Below are positions 24,895 to 36,018 of a stretch of DNA of 64,000 bases, one piece after another. The notes beneath the pieces were generated by a model, which saw only the letters and a program-made list of their open reading frames with translations, was not told the DNA's origin and ran no database searches. Numbering within the stretch: position 1 is the first letter of the stretch; every line of letters begins with the position of its first letter. Source of the DNA: Sthenelais limicola (taxonomy: Eukaryota; Annelida; Polychaeta; Phyllodocida; Sigalionidae); assembly GCA_942159475.1 (NCBI GenBank), contig OW804096.1, positions 108,164,194 to 108,228,193 on the forward strand, written 5' to 3'. Position numbers and translations under genes: made by a program.

Positions 24895-25619
24895 ATCAGA
24901 ATTTTTCGGATATTTATCCACTTTTCACATATTGCTTTTGTGATAGTTTAAAGGCCATTTTATTCCCCCTGAATGAACATATGGGGAAAGTGTATCAATG
25001 AGGATATATTTACTTTGGGGGCATTAGTAGTTATTTAACCCTGCTTTACAGAAGCTGGCTTAATTAGACATGTGAGGATACATGGTATGAATACAATTTA
25101 AATGAGTTAATTAATTAATTAATCAACCAATTAACGGTTTACTTAATACATAAGCAAGTGTATTCTGTCAGCATGATCGTACAGTATGCTGTGATAGTCA
25201 CACGATAAAGTGTAATTATTGACACAATTGTAGGCCTAGTAATGCAATCAACCCTATATGATTTATTATTTCTAAATCTCGATATAGGGTTGATATCAGA
25301 CAGACTAAGATGAAATAAAAATGCAATAAAATAAACAATATAAAATGGAATCGGTGTGACCGATATACTTGTACAAATATGAGTAAATTTATAGGTTTTG
25401 CACGTTCATTACAGTAGGTTGCAATTATATCACTCAGCACAGGGTGATGTGATTTAACATAAACCAATAAGTTCAATTGACTGTGTCTGGTTTAGTTTTA
25501 TCTTTACACCAGATCTGATAGCATACTTGTGATTGTTACTCAAGTATATAATAGATATAATATTATACTGTACAGTATAAATTGGTTGGCTGTGTCCAAA
25601 ATACACTTAAAACTTCAGG

Positions 25620-25763
25620 TAAGACGGGTGAATGTCCTAGGATGGTAAATGTCCGGGATGGTAAATGTCCTAGAGGGGAAATGTCCAGGATGGTAAATGT
25701 CCAGGGGGTAAAAGTCGGGGGGGATATGTCCGGCGGGTATATGTCCGGCGGGTAGCTGTCCTA
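25620..25763 (-). repeat. Right inverted arm of the foldback element
   Basis: Reverse complement of the left arm with scattered substitutions, ending AGCTGTCCTA at 25763. Confidence 0.85.
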
Positions 25764-25868
25764 ACACCCTATAGATCATATCTACAAATAATAAGAATGG
25801 AACTTGACAAATACAAGCAAGCCATTCACAGTATGAGACACTTGTAGTAACACAGGTATAGTGCAAAT

Positions 25869-26108
25869 TAACAATAATGTGCGGATAATCGTTTTAGTCC
25901 TCAAGGAAAGGATGCACCCACAGTTGCGTAGAAGGACGGGAAGGTTCACCTTGGCACGTCCAGATATGCTTGGCCATAAACAAGTGAGCATAAGAACATA
26001 ACAGTGAGCATAATGTAAGTAGTATATGGACATGTTGGTCAGTTCCAGAGATTCATAAGGAATACATAGAGCACACTACTAAACTATACCCTATGCAGGG
26101 ATAAAAAA
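25869..26108 (+). repeat. Right copy of the diverged direct repeat flanking the foldback element
   Basis: Same orientation and order of blocks as 24491-24661, including GTAAGTAGTATA, TCAGTTCCAGA and the terminal GGGATAAAAAAG. It is followed by a (GAAA)n run at about 26106-26122. Confidence 0.7.
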
Positions 26109-26122
26109 GAAAGAAAGAAATA

Positions 26123-29100
26123 ATTCATACATAAAAAGGTTTATTACATAGGGCTAAAACATTAAAAAAGGAACCCTCCCTGTTTCCTACAATTTCTAGT
26201 AGAAGAGTCATACACTATATCTAAATATCTTAACTGTGGTTACGACTAGCCAACACGTTTTAATATGAGGCTTGTCCGCTTAGTTGAATAGCTGTGAATA
26301 AGAAGACAGAAGAGAAGGGATGCCTTGAGCCATCCAGAAGGGATGGTTTATTTCACCATAAACATCAATACATGTACTAAATATGTAAGAAAATAAAACA
26401 TTTTCAAGCATGTGTGGTTGAGGTGAGTGGTGGGCGCGGTGGGCGTGGTTCGTTGCCTATCCCCCGTCGCCAATATACATGATGATGGATCACCTGCACA
26501 TACATTCTTTTTATATATATGTGTCCATCAACTTATATCTCATCACACGAATAATTCAAACATTCTCATGTGACGCCTGCCTTATTAATGACTTATAACG
26601 TTATAATATGCTAATATGGATTTAGAGCTAAATGGGCTACTAAGATCTCGTATAGGCTACACTAACCAGTCAGAAATAAGTAATGTGAATACATTAAATT
26701 ATTTCACTACTTATGGAATCTTCTTCACTTTTAAAACACATACACATATATACTAGTTCGGTGTTACTGGCGGCACATAGCTGAAAATACTTTTGTAATA
26801 GATGAATGAATCCGCATAGATTAGACAATCGATCATAATTTGCGATTGCATTCATTTCACTCAATTATTCTTCCTTCTCATCCATCCTCCAGACATTATA
26901 CTCGGCGTCATCCCCTCCAACTGAAACATATGATGTCATTAAAGATTGAAATAGGAGAAGGCATAACATTTTTTTCTGCGAATGACATCGATGATTCTCG
27001 AGCGAGCCCCAACAGTTTGTGTTTTCAGCAAGAGAAAAAAATAACGGGCAGACAAGAGGAAGATGTGCAAAGAGCTGCAATTTTCTGAATTAATGAAGTG
27101 AACTTTGTGGGTCCATATGGGATCGATTTCATCGCGCGGAGAATTAAGAGCAGAGCTTTTAAAGGCATTCCTTCATCTTACATGGCCCGTGGCTATAGAC
27201 TTCCTAAGAATCAATCTCCTGTGTATAATCCTCACACAAGGATGAACTGTGTGGGATGCGCTCAAATGTTAGTCCTGGCAAATTACCACTGATCGGAAGA
27301 GGATGCTTTTGGAACGGTCGCCAAAAAGGCTTTTGAACATTTGATGTTTCGAAATGAAAAGACAACTCCTTCAATAGAGCGTATTGTTTGTTCACTGTAT
27401 TGGTTTATCATCAGCGTATCTAAGTACTCTGTGAGCACAAGAATCCCAACTGTATGAAGTTACGCCCGATTGTGTGAGCGATTGTCAAGTGAACTGAGAA
27501 AACATAAACATGCACCTTAAATGCTAAATACTATCTGTAGTGGGTCCACCTCTAATACATCTTAACATCAACGCTGCCGTCCAACTACAACTATGACAAG
27601 GCTACGGCAGTGGTGGGCACTTCTGCTAGAGCCGGATACAACCATCAGTTTCAGCCGGTTCCGTCAGGGGGCAACACCACGTCATCATGCTTACAGCACT
27701 TACAGACACCCACCGACGGGCGGTAGGCGGAGTATACAAGTAGCTCCGCAAAAAGGATCAGGTCTTTGCCTAACACTGCAGACTCAAGCTGCACCACGGA
27801 CCGAGCTCTTTCTGTTGTTCAAATTAAGCACCCCGTCCAGTGACAATACCTTTGTAACTGTGCAATTTGGGTAATAAAACAAATACTTTTTGTTATCATG
27901 ATTATTTCTCGGAATTTCGCGAACTTGTGCCGACGAATCCGCGGTTCAATACATATTCACACATTACTAGAAAGCTTGATCCCACGAGACTGAAAAAAGT
28001 ATATAAGTATTATGCTCACCTGGTCTCACCCCCTTGACCCATAACTAATGAATCATAAACGACTAACACAGATCACATCACCTTTTTATTCTTTATTTTA
28101 TGATGTATATAGAATTAAGGCAGGCGATGGAATGAACGTCATCGTGACGACATCGATTTGTTAACTTCAGGTAACAAAATTGTTTTTAAAAAACAATTAC
28201 ACGATAAATCATAGAGAATAAGTGATACTAGCGTTCATAATGAACATATGTTTCAAAACATTTAACATATGTACAATTTCCGGTGTAGATAATATTGTCA
28301 TGGAGAAGATTATTTCAAAATCTCAGGGTAGTGAGCGCGATAAAGTGACTGCCATCTGCAATCGAAGATCTATTTTACGTGAATATAAAAATAACAGATT
28401 GTAAATCAAAATTATTTCTTAATCATAGTTTAATCGTTGAAGAGTTCCCAGGGGAAATGCAGATTTTTAAAACTCATCTCAAGACACACTTGGTACCATA
28501 GAAGAAGTGGTTTTCCGTTGGCGAGGAGCTTCCTAGTCTTATACTTGCGAGAAAGATGTAGAGAGAGATGGGGATGGTAGGAGAGAGGGAGGCAAGGAAC
28601 ATGCAAGAAGCGTCACACAAGCCCACGTTTGATATTCCAAGAAGTGCATCCAAGTGGCAAAATGCAATTAATGCTGATGGAGAGCACACCCCTTCTACTT
28701 TCTGCTGGATATGTAAGAACCCCTGGAGTAGTTCATCATGCAATAGACCCATCCCCCATGTAGGAAGCTGTCTCTCGTTCTCGCCAGTTTGCTAAATTGG
28801 CCAGATGCGACTTTAAACCAGACCAGCTAAGATTATTATACGTCACTGCCAATAGAGTCCTATATTCTGATACCAGTGTAAATTGCATCGTTTAGTCATT
28901 TACCCTTGATTATCTCCGTTAGAACGTGTTGAGGATTTGAATCGGTCGATGTTTACATTGAGGTGGCACTTTTGGAACTCAGTCAGGCAACCAAAGTAAT
29001 CCCGAACATGCAGGAAATTTGAGATTTTATTGATAGTGCAAAACAGCAGGGGAAAGCCTAGTGATTTAAAAACATTTAAATAATACATGAAAAGCTTCTG

Positions 29101-29784
29101 ACATATATCATAGCAAAACTAATATCGACACTTTTCTGACGGGCGAGAAGTCCAAGGCTTAAAATTGTGTATTTCCAATACGGCATATAGAGCCCAAGAA
29201 TATTATTTTGCCAGAATGAGATGACATATGAGCCTTTGTGAAAGGCGCTCTACAGACTTGCCACATTATTGTCAGAGTCTCTTTCCTCCCCTGCAGACAT
29301 GGATAGATATTCCCCAAAGGACCCCAACAAACAAGAAACCTCTCACTCCAAGAGCTACTCATTTGTCATATTTCGCCCCTAGTAGTTGGTCAGTTCTTTC
29401 CAAAGCAGACTTGTGCTTGGAAAGTGTGAAGCTGTATATTTTACTCGCCTGTGGATTTGAAGGATCTTCTGAGGACAGCTGCACAGCTTTAACCGGATTC
29501 ATTTGGTTCTGGTTCATAAAAGAGGCGGGATGATGGAAATATCTTCTGAAGTCATAATCAGCAGTGTTTCGTGTATACCGTGAATTTCAGCATGTTGCAA
29601 TGTTATGGAGATAATATATAAGATGTATGGGCGACTACATCAACTGGTTAGTGTGAATGTGAATAATTAAGACTTGGGTATAAACATATGCAGTGGGGCA
29701 AATTATTTGAGAATTGTAATAGCAACTTTGGCAATTTTAACTCAAAATATTTGTGTATTCATAAGTATTCATATTCATAACTGT
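26123..29784. other. Gene-poor sequence
   Basis: No exon or RNA gene recognised. The GC-richer patch at 27580-27800 has a 93-codon plus-strand frame (27593-27874) without any motif I know. The rest is AT-rich. Confidence 0.5.
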
Positions 29785-29854
29785 GCTATTCATCCAAAGG
29801 CGCATGTTAATCTATGCAACAGCATAGATTAACATGCGTCTTTGGATGAATAGC
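29785..29854. repeat. Near-perfect hairpin: 33-bp inverted repeat with 4-base loop
   Basis: Arms 29785-29817 and 29822-29854 are inverted copies with a single difference (G at 29800 opposite T at 29839), separated by AACA. If transcribed from the plus strand all 33 pairs would form, one of them a G-U wobble. The symmetry continues more loosely outward (AACTG next to CTATT on both sides, with a 2-base gap). The loop is shorter than in most animal microRNA precursors, so a recent snap-back duplication, a tiny MITE, or an siRNA or mirtron-like hairpin are all possible. Confidence 0.9.
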
Positions 29855-32800
29855 AGTTGTTCTTCTTAATAAGAGTTGAGTTGTTCTCTTAAAAAATAAC
29901 CTGAGAATTGTACGCGCAATAGTTCTCTTCATCATTTTCACCTATCAGGTACCTTCGAACAAGGGTGATGTACGCAGAGATGCATTTTAAATCTTAATTA
30001 ATAGAAGACGAAACACCAGTCAATGTGGGAAAAATACCAATCTTCTACCACTTCAAATCAGGAGAGAACACCATGTACTCCAGCTATATTAAAAATGCCT
30101 ATTATATTAGGTCAATGTTATTAGTCTCTATATTCCTCTATCAGAGGTTCTCAATTACAAGGTCTCGTATATACGATGCGCGGGAAGTGGCAAATAAACT
30201 ACACGTCTAAAATGAATTACTGATCTATAATTATAATTGAGATTATGCTATAATGAATTTCTGCACTATGCGACTCCTTTATTCATAGCATTATCTCTTT
30301 TCTTTAGAAACTATAACACTATTTGTATATCAATGCAAATTCAGTTATGACATTTATAATGGAATTTCTCTTTCTTTCTTCTACTTCTGCTTTTTTCTGC
30401 TTAAATTGCTTCATAGCGTTTATAAACCCGACATTGATTTAAACTTTGCTTGAAAATAGTCACCCATAATAGTTATATGCTTTTCATAAAGCTTTAGGAA
30501 GGGCGGTTCCATATGTAAATCTGTTTAGGCCCATATTAATGAATGTCATGGACTCTGTTTACATTCTGCTGTTATCTATGGGTGATTATTGTGTTGGAAA
30601 CATCTTTAAGTTTGATCATTAAATTGTTCATCTCTCTACTACAATTCGCATAAGTATAATAGTTTAATGTTTTTGAAACAAATTGAGGTCCTCTAGATCT
30701 GTTGCTCCATTTAGATTAAATAACTACTAATTAACAACTATCCCATATTTTAAGCGTTAACATATCTTGATATCCGGCTAATTATTAGTAATACGGAAAT
30801 ACCCTTTTAATGCATCGTGCTCAGAATATTTCATATAACATTATTCATAGAGAAAAACCAACTAATTTTCTCATTCCTGTGAGACTTTCAATAAAAAAGA
30901 AAGACAAAAGCCTGCCGTGATGAGACCCCTTCCCCATGACTGATTTAGATGGAAAGGTGGGATACTTTTACCAAAGTTAATTGAACATCATAACCCGTCG
31001 CAATCTGGGAAGGTCCGTTGATTTAGCCTCTCATCTATTCCTTATCAAGTCCCCTTGCTTTCATAATGAGCCTCTTCTGGTATATTGAGTAGCCCGGAGG
31101 GTGAATGCCTCAGTCATTGGCTCCACACAATCCGCTTTTTATTAGAACCTCGGGCAGTGACTTGGCTGGACAGAGGACAGAGATTGATGACAATAAAATT
31201 TCTGACTGAGATCTTTGCTGGGTTCACGCACCTCTGTCTTGCCTTTCAGAGTACCTGACCTGCTTTCAAAAGGTCAGCTTCGAGACAATGGAAATAGGGA
31301 GAACGATCCATTAGTCACGGCTTTCTACCGAAACAAACACATTGCCTTTACGATGGAGCCGCAATTGATCTATTTGCTGAATGGTAATCGAACCATGGAG
31401 CAGGCAAATGGCAGATATAATTGACAAATCAAAGGCCAGATATTGTTCAACCGGTTTTGTTCATGGATTAGCTTTTCCACACCCATGATGAAATGGGCTA
31501 GTCGCCTGAATGAAATAATTAAGGGAGTCTCGAACACCTTGGAATTATTTTTCCTCAGCAGCAGCACATGAGACTGCGCAAATAAAAAAGGTATGTCTTA
31601 ATGGCAGATGAGTAGCTATACCTCATACAAGGCATACACCATACACATACATAAACAATTACCATTGTCATTAGATGTCATGGTGGTGTTATACATACAA
31701 GGAGGAGAATAAAGCCAGAAAACAAGGGGGCTTCACGAGGCTATATATATGAGACAGTGGGAGAACCTTCCCATATACTCTTTCAGCGAACCAAGACTAT
31801 ATAAATACTTACCATATGGTATAGAGCATTTATTTAGATGCACTAGAAACATATAGTGGGATAATACGTTTGCCTATATATATGTGTATACATACTGTTG
31901 TACCTTCCAAAATAACCTGTACTTTAGATTATGCACCATATTGAGAGGAAGAAGTTGTAAATACTATGGAAATAGCAAACTTATGTTACCTTAAAGTTCC
32001 ACATAATTCGCGACAACGATATTGTGGGAACCTGGCCAGTGATAGAAATGTGTGTGCATCCCAGAAACCTGTAGCTGCTTTTGGAGTACTATTTCCTCGC
32101 TTACCTACATCCCCAGCAATCCTTTGGATGTTCAACACAAGAATGCTACTCGATAAGCTTAGGATATACTTTGCTTATGTGCACTTGTTAATGAAGACAT
32201 CCGCCAGTTCTTTTCATCTATTTCCTTTAAGAGCAATGACTGAATTTATCCAACTACCTGCGCTGTAATTATTGACGTTGTTTGGAACATCAGCTGAAAG
32301 GGGTACCAATTATCCCTAACAAATTATCTAGAATAATCACTCTATGAGTATATAACATCTGTTGCCTTCTTCAGTATCTAGGATTTCTCTTGGAAACATT
32401 AAGAAAGGAACCCTGTGCCTTGGTGTTTTTATCCTTTATATTATAGTTTCTGTCAATTTGTGACAAATGGAGTTTGTGATATAAAGCGTTCATCATTCTC
32501 AGTATAGCTTGAGTAAGGGAAAAAGATCGATGTTAATATGGCAAGGAGATGGTGTACGCCGGTGTAATTAGAAGAGACAATGGCTCCATGGTTGCTGCCA
32601 CTAATCGAGGATGTGCTGTGCCTCGGGCAGGTATGGGAGTTACGACAGACATCCTCACCCCTTCTCTCCCGCTCCCATTCTCCCATTCATTCACTGTTCA
32701 TTCTCTACCTCCTGTTTCACCAAGGGAAATCTGGGCACTTTATCATGAGGAAGAGTGAAATGAAATGCATAATAAATACAATATGCTCGAGTGGGAACCG

Positions 32801-34143
32801 TATCGAAGGGGGATTCGTTGAGAGAAAAAAGAATAAGCTGTAGGTGACACAGAGACAATTGTACGGTTTGGGGATTACTTTTGCCTTGCCCGTTTATTTC
32901 TGTATCATGTTGCGTTTATTGCCTATGTACTTTCCAGTGAGATGATTTGCCAGTGTTGCACTTTCTGTGTATCGACTCTGGATCTCTTCCAGGCTTAAAT
33001 ACTATTGATATTTTTCCCCCAACACCGGGTCTTTATTTCCGAAGTAGACAAAGTCAACAGGAAGAAGCGATCACAATTTATACATGACTTCTTTTTTTCA
33101 AAAGTCTGAATAAACCATTTTACTCCTTACCATCAAACCAACCCGCCGCAACTATTTCTGTTCTACTAAGAACATGCTGTATTTTAATTTGATGCAAACA
33201 TTTTATTTTTGGTAAACTATTTGTCATTATCACACTTTTAGGGGGTTATCATGCAAAATTGCCATCAATTATTTGCCATAAATTCACGGAAAGGACGGTA
33301 CTGATATACTCTATGGCCCAAAGTATTCATTATAGGATTTCAGTAGGATGATAACAAACACTTAAGACGTGATATCACTTGTACGCTTTTATGGCTGTAT
33401 GGACGGCTTTGAAAACGATACATTATACAACATGTTATACTCCCATCTGATATAAATGAATAAGTTTTACAACACATTATAAATGAAACTGAAGTAAATG
33501 AATTGATTATTGGACTCTCATTCCTATGCGGATGCTTTATGACAGTGGCTGGCACTGCTGAATAGAATGTTACATGTTATCACAGCTGGGCGCTTGTACC
33601 TATCTTATCTGGTGGGCCTTATCTCATTTCAGCAGGGGGTCTGCTTCAGTTTTAAAGATTTTTTTCTTGCAAAGTATACTACCTAATTCATGTTTGGATA
33701 TATTCTAATAGTCATTTTGATCATACAGATCTTTATTGCATCAATTTGTGACGTCTATGAGCAAAGATATAAGATTGGGGAAAAAATAATTTTCCAGTGA
33801 TTGTTAGAGGAGGTGCAAATCTTTGTCAATTCCGATCGTATAAACCTACAAATGGTATGTGTACATTCCTAAAAACATGCTCCTTATTTCTAAAAACATT
33901 TCAAGATTATATGAATATTATTACTACTGTTTCTCTTACTCGTTGCTAGTACACTATTGTAATTTAACCCCACATTTTTTGTATAATAATTTGATCTCAT
34001 TAATTGTCAAAGTAATATTAAAGCTAAAAAATGAAGAAAAGATGAAGATGCTTGTGATTTTGATAGGAAACCTTTGCCAAACAATATAATAAGTTACTTT
34101 TAGTAATTAACCAAGAATTAATCTTGAGTCAGGGAGACATAAA
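29855..34143. other. Gene-poor sequence
   Basis: No coding exon, RNA gene or transposon end recognised. A block at about 30900-31250 is of more even base composition and free of simple repeats, as regulatory DNA often is, but nothing in it is identifiable. Confidence 0.45.
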
Positions 34144-34217
34144 ACACCTGTGACGTCATAAAAGGCTATAAATGGGTGGAGGCTTGGGTGAGAGTTTCTG
34201 AGGCTTCCTTTGATCAG
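34144..34217 (+). repeat. Dispersed repeat A, copy 1
   Basis: Shares ACACCTG, CATAAAAGGC.ATAAAT.GGTG and GAGGCTTCCTTTGATC in order with copy 2 at 35917-35992. Confidence 0.65.
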
Positions 34218-34421
34218 TGCTAGTGGAATAGATTTATTTCAGACGAATCGGAGCAACTTTCCTGGTCGATTGGAATTGTTTAAAAAATAATAAATTGGTG
34301 TCTTGAAATCCTGATATTATCGCCCCAGGCAATTGACTCATGGTAAAGTCAATTTTCTCCTTAGGCAATTGCTAGCTTCCTAGGCAATTGCCTGAAAACG
34401 TAGAAATATCCAGCATATGTT

Positions 34422-34500
34422 AGATTTGTTCTAACTTTGAATATAAATTTTGAAGGATCGGTAATATCCTACAGATTGGCGGAATATTGTTTGTGTACTG
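34422..34500 (+). repeat. Dispersed repeat B, copy 1
   Basis: Shares TTTGTTCTAACTTTGAATA, then GTAATATCCTACAGATTGGC and GAATAT, with copy 2 at 34728-34825 in the same orientation, about 300 bp apart. Copy 2 carries extra bases in the middle. Confidence 0.8.
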
Positions 34501-34727
34501 TTACTAACAGATCGTTAGACTGGACTAAACTAAATATAAATGAACTTATTTTCCCATAATTTCTTGAGAAAATCTCTTGTATTTTTTTTGTTAACTAGTT
34601 TGAGGAAATTTACATGTACATAGATAGATGGAGCAATCTTTTATTTATCAAAAAAGAGTTTACAGTGACAAATAGGTTGGCGGACTTCGGGGAACCTATT
34701 TTGGAACTTCCCAGATCTTCCTCATAT

Positions 34728-34825
34728 CTAAAGTTTGTTCTAACTTTGAATACAAATATCGCATATCGAATATGGGGAGAAAATCAGTAATATCCTACAG
34801 ATTGGCAGAATATCATTCTTGTATT
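34728..34825 (+). repeat. Dispersed repeat B, copy 2
   Basis: Second copy of the 34422-34500 sequence, with an insertion of about 15-20 bases between the two conserved blocks. Confidence 0.8.
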
Positions 34826-35916
34826 TTTAATAGTCTGTTAATAGGAATTAGTTTTTGTCACAAAAGCAATAAACCCTTATCTAATCCAATGTGACCCCCC
34901 ACAGGGGTGAGATGGGCAGTCTGCGACCAGTGGGATATGTAACTCCAGAACCCTCCAAAGGGGAGAGTGAACACATCTGGAGAAGAAGTATTCTACTGCA
35001 AATCTATTTGTAAACATTAAGAATTTCTCTTCTAAAAGTCCCACATTGATGCAATAATGACCAAAATGATACCAAAGACTATGAGAAGATGCCTTAACAT
35101 GATTTAGGTAGTATATTTCGCTAGCAAAAAGTCTCTAAGAATGGACTAGACGAGCAGCCCCCTACCGCTATCCGTAAGGATAGCTTGCTATGCTATTCTA
35201 GTGAGGTCACCAGGGCGCTTTCCGAATCCAGAACGGTACGGTATCAACACTCTCTTCCGAACGCCTTTTCTCATGCTTTTTTTTTTCAGGAACTTTCTAA
35301 CCGATCCCAGAAGCTAGAGTGAGTCAAGGGTAGCAAGGTCCAAACGGGAACATGTGTCATTTACTGATAAAATACAAAGTTATCGCTTACCGAATATTCG
35401 AAGCGAGTGCAGTCAACCATAACAAAATAAGAAAACAAATAGATGGGAAGCTATAAGGTTCATGGAAGAGCTGCAGGGAAGGAGCATGGAACAGCCAAGA
35501 GCTGTCACGTGATCAGGAGACTAGGAATTAGGTCATACGGATTCGTACAATGGCTTCCAAAACAAACGTCGAGAATCTAGGATTATCACAATAAAAAAGG
35601 TAACAAAATATATAATCTAGATTGTCTGCGTTGTTGTATGGCTGTGCCATAGATCAGCGGCAGACAAGACCAGGCAAAACACTTGACGATCCTTCTTTCT
35701 GAGAAGCAACACAACCTTTAGTGAGCGTGGGTCTGCCGGGTGGTGATAGCGGGGAGGTCGGCACATATTCACGGGACAGCTGGGTGGAGGGGAGTTTGTA
35801 TATATAAAAACAATATTATGCATTCAGATCTGCTGAAATAGGTCTAAAATATTAAGTATATCTTTCAAGCGGTACACTATCTGGACTAGACTATGTATTC
35901 CTTGACTGAAAGACTG

Positions 35917-35992
35917 ACACCTGGAGTGCCATAAAAGGCCATAAATTGGTGAAGAGAGGAGGCGAGGTTAGGAGGCTTCCTTTGATCCATTG
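35917..35992 (+). repeat. Dispersed repeat A, copy 2
   Basis: Second copy of the 34144-34217 sequence. It runs directly into a GATA microsatellite. Confidence 0.65.
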
Positions 35993-36018
35993 ATAGATGG
36001 ATAGATAGATAGATAGAT
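35992..36018 (+). repeat. GATA/GATG tetranucleotide microsatellite
   Basis: Repeated GATA units with one GATG, followed by GGGGATT and GGATGGT words. Confidence 0.85.

Larger units (their letters stand above)
24750..25763. mobile_element. Foldback-type non-autonomous DNA element with repeat-array inverted ends
   Basis: The left end (24750-24894) and right end (25620-25763) are inverted copies of each other over about 145 bp, beginning TAGGACAGCTACCCGCCGGA. Each arm is itself an array of a 14-18-bp word built on GGACAT followed by TTACCATC, TACCCGCC or TTCCCC. The left arm reads these on the plus strand and the right arm on the minus strand. The two arms match unit by unit, including the variant units, so they were made by a single inversion or copying event and did not arise separately. 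About 725 bp of AT-rich sequence lies between them, with no transposase frame. This fits a foldback or MITE-like element moved by a transposase encoded elsewhere. A clear target-site duplication was not found. ATCTATA outside the left arm and TATAGAT outside the right arm suggest the inverted ends may extend some 15 bases further. Confidence 0.8.

Noticed and set aside
24750..25763. Repeat arrays that superficially resemble CRISPR repeats and spacers
   Set aside because: Units are 14-18 bp, variable and mirrored in inverted arms within animal DNA; there are no unique spacers of constant length and no cas genes.
27593..27874. 93-codon plus-strand frame in a GC-richer patch
   Set aside because: No recognisable motif, basic low-information peptide, no splice or promoter support.
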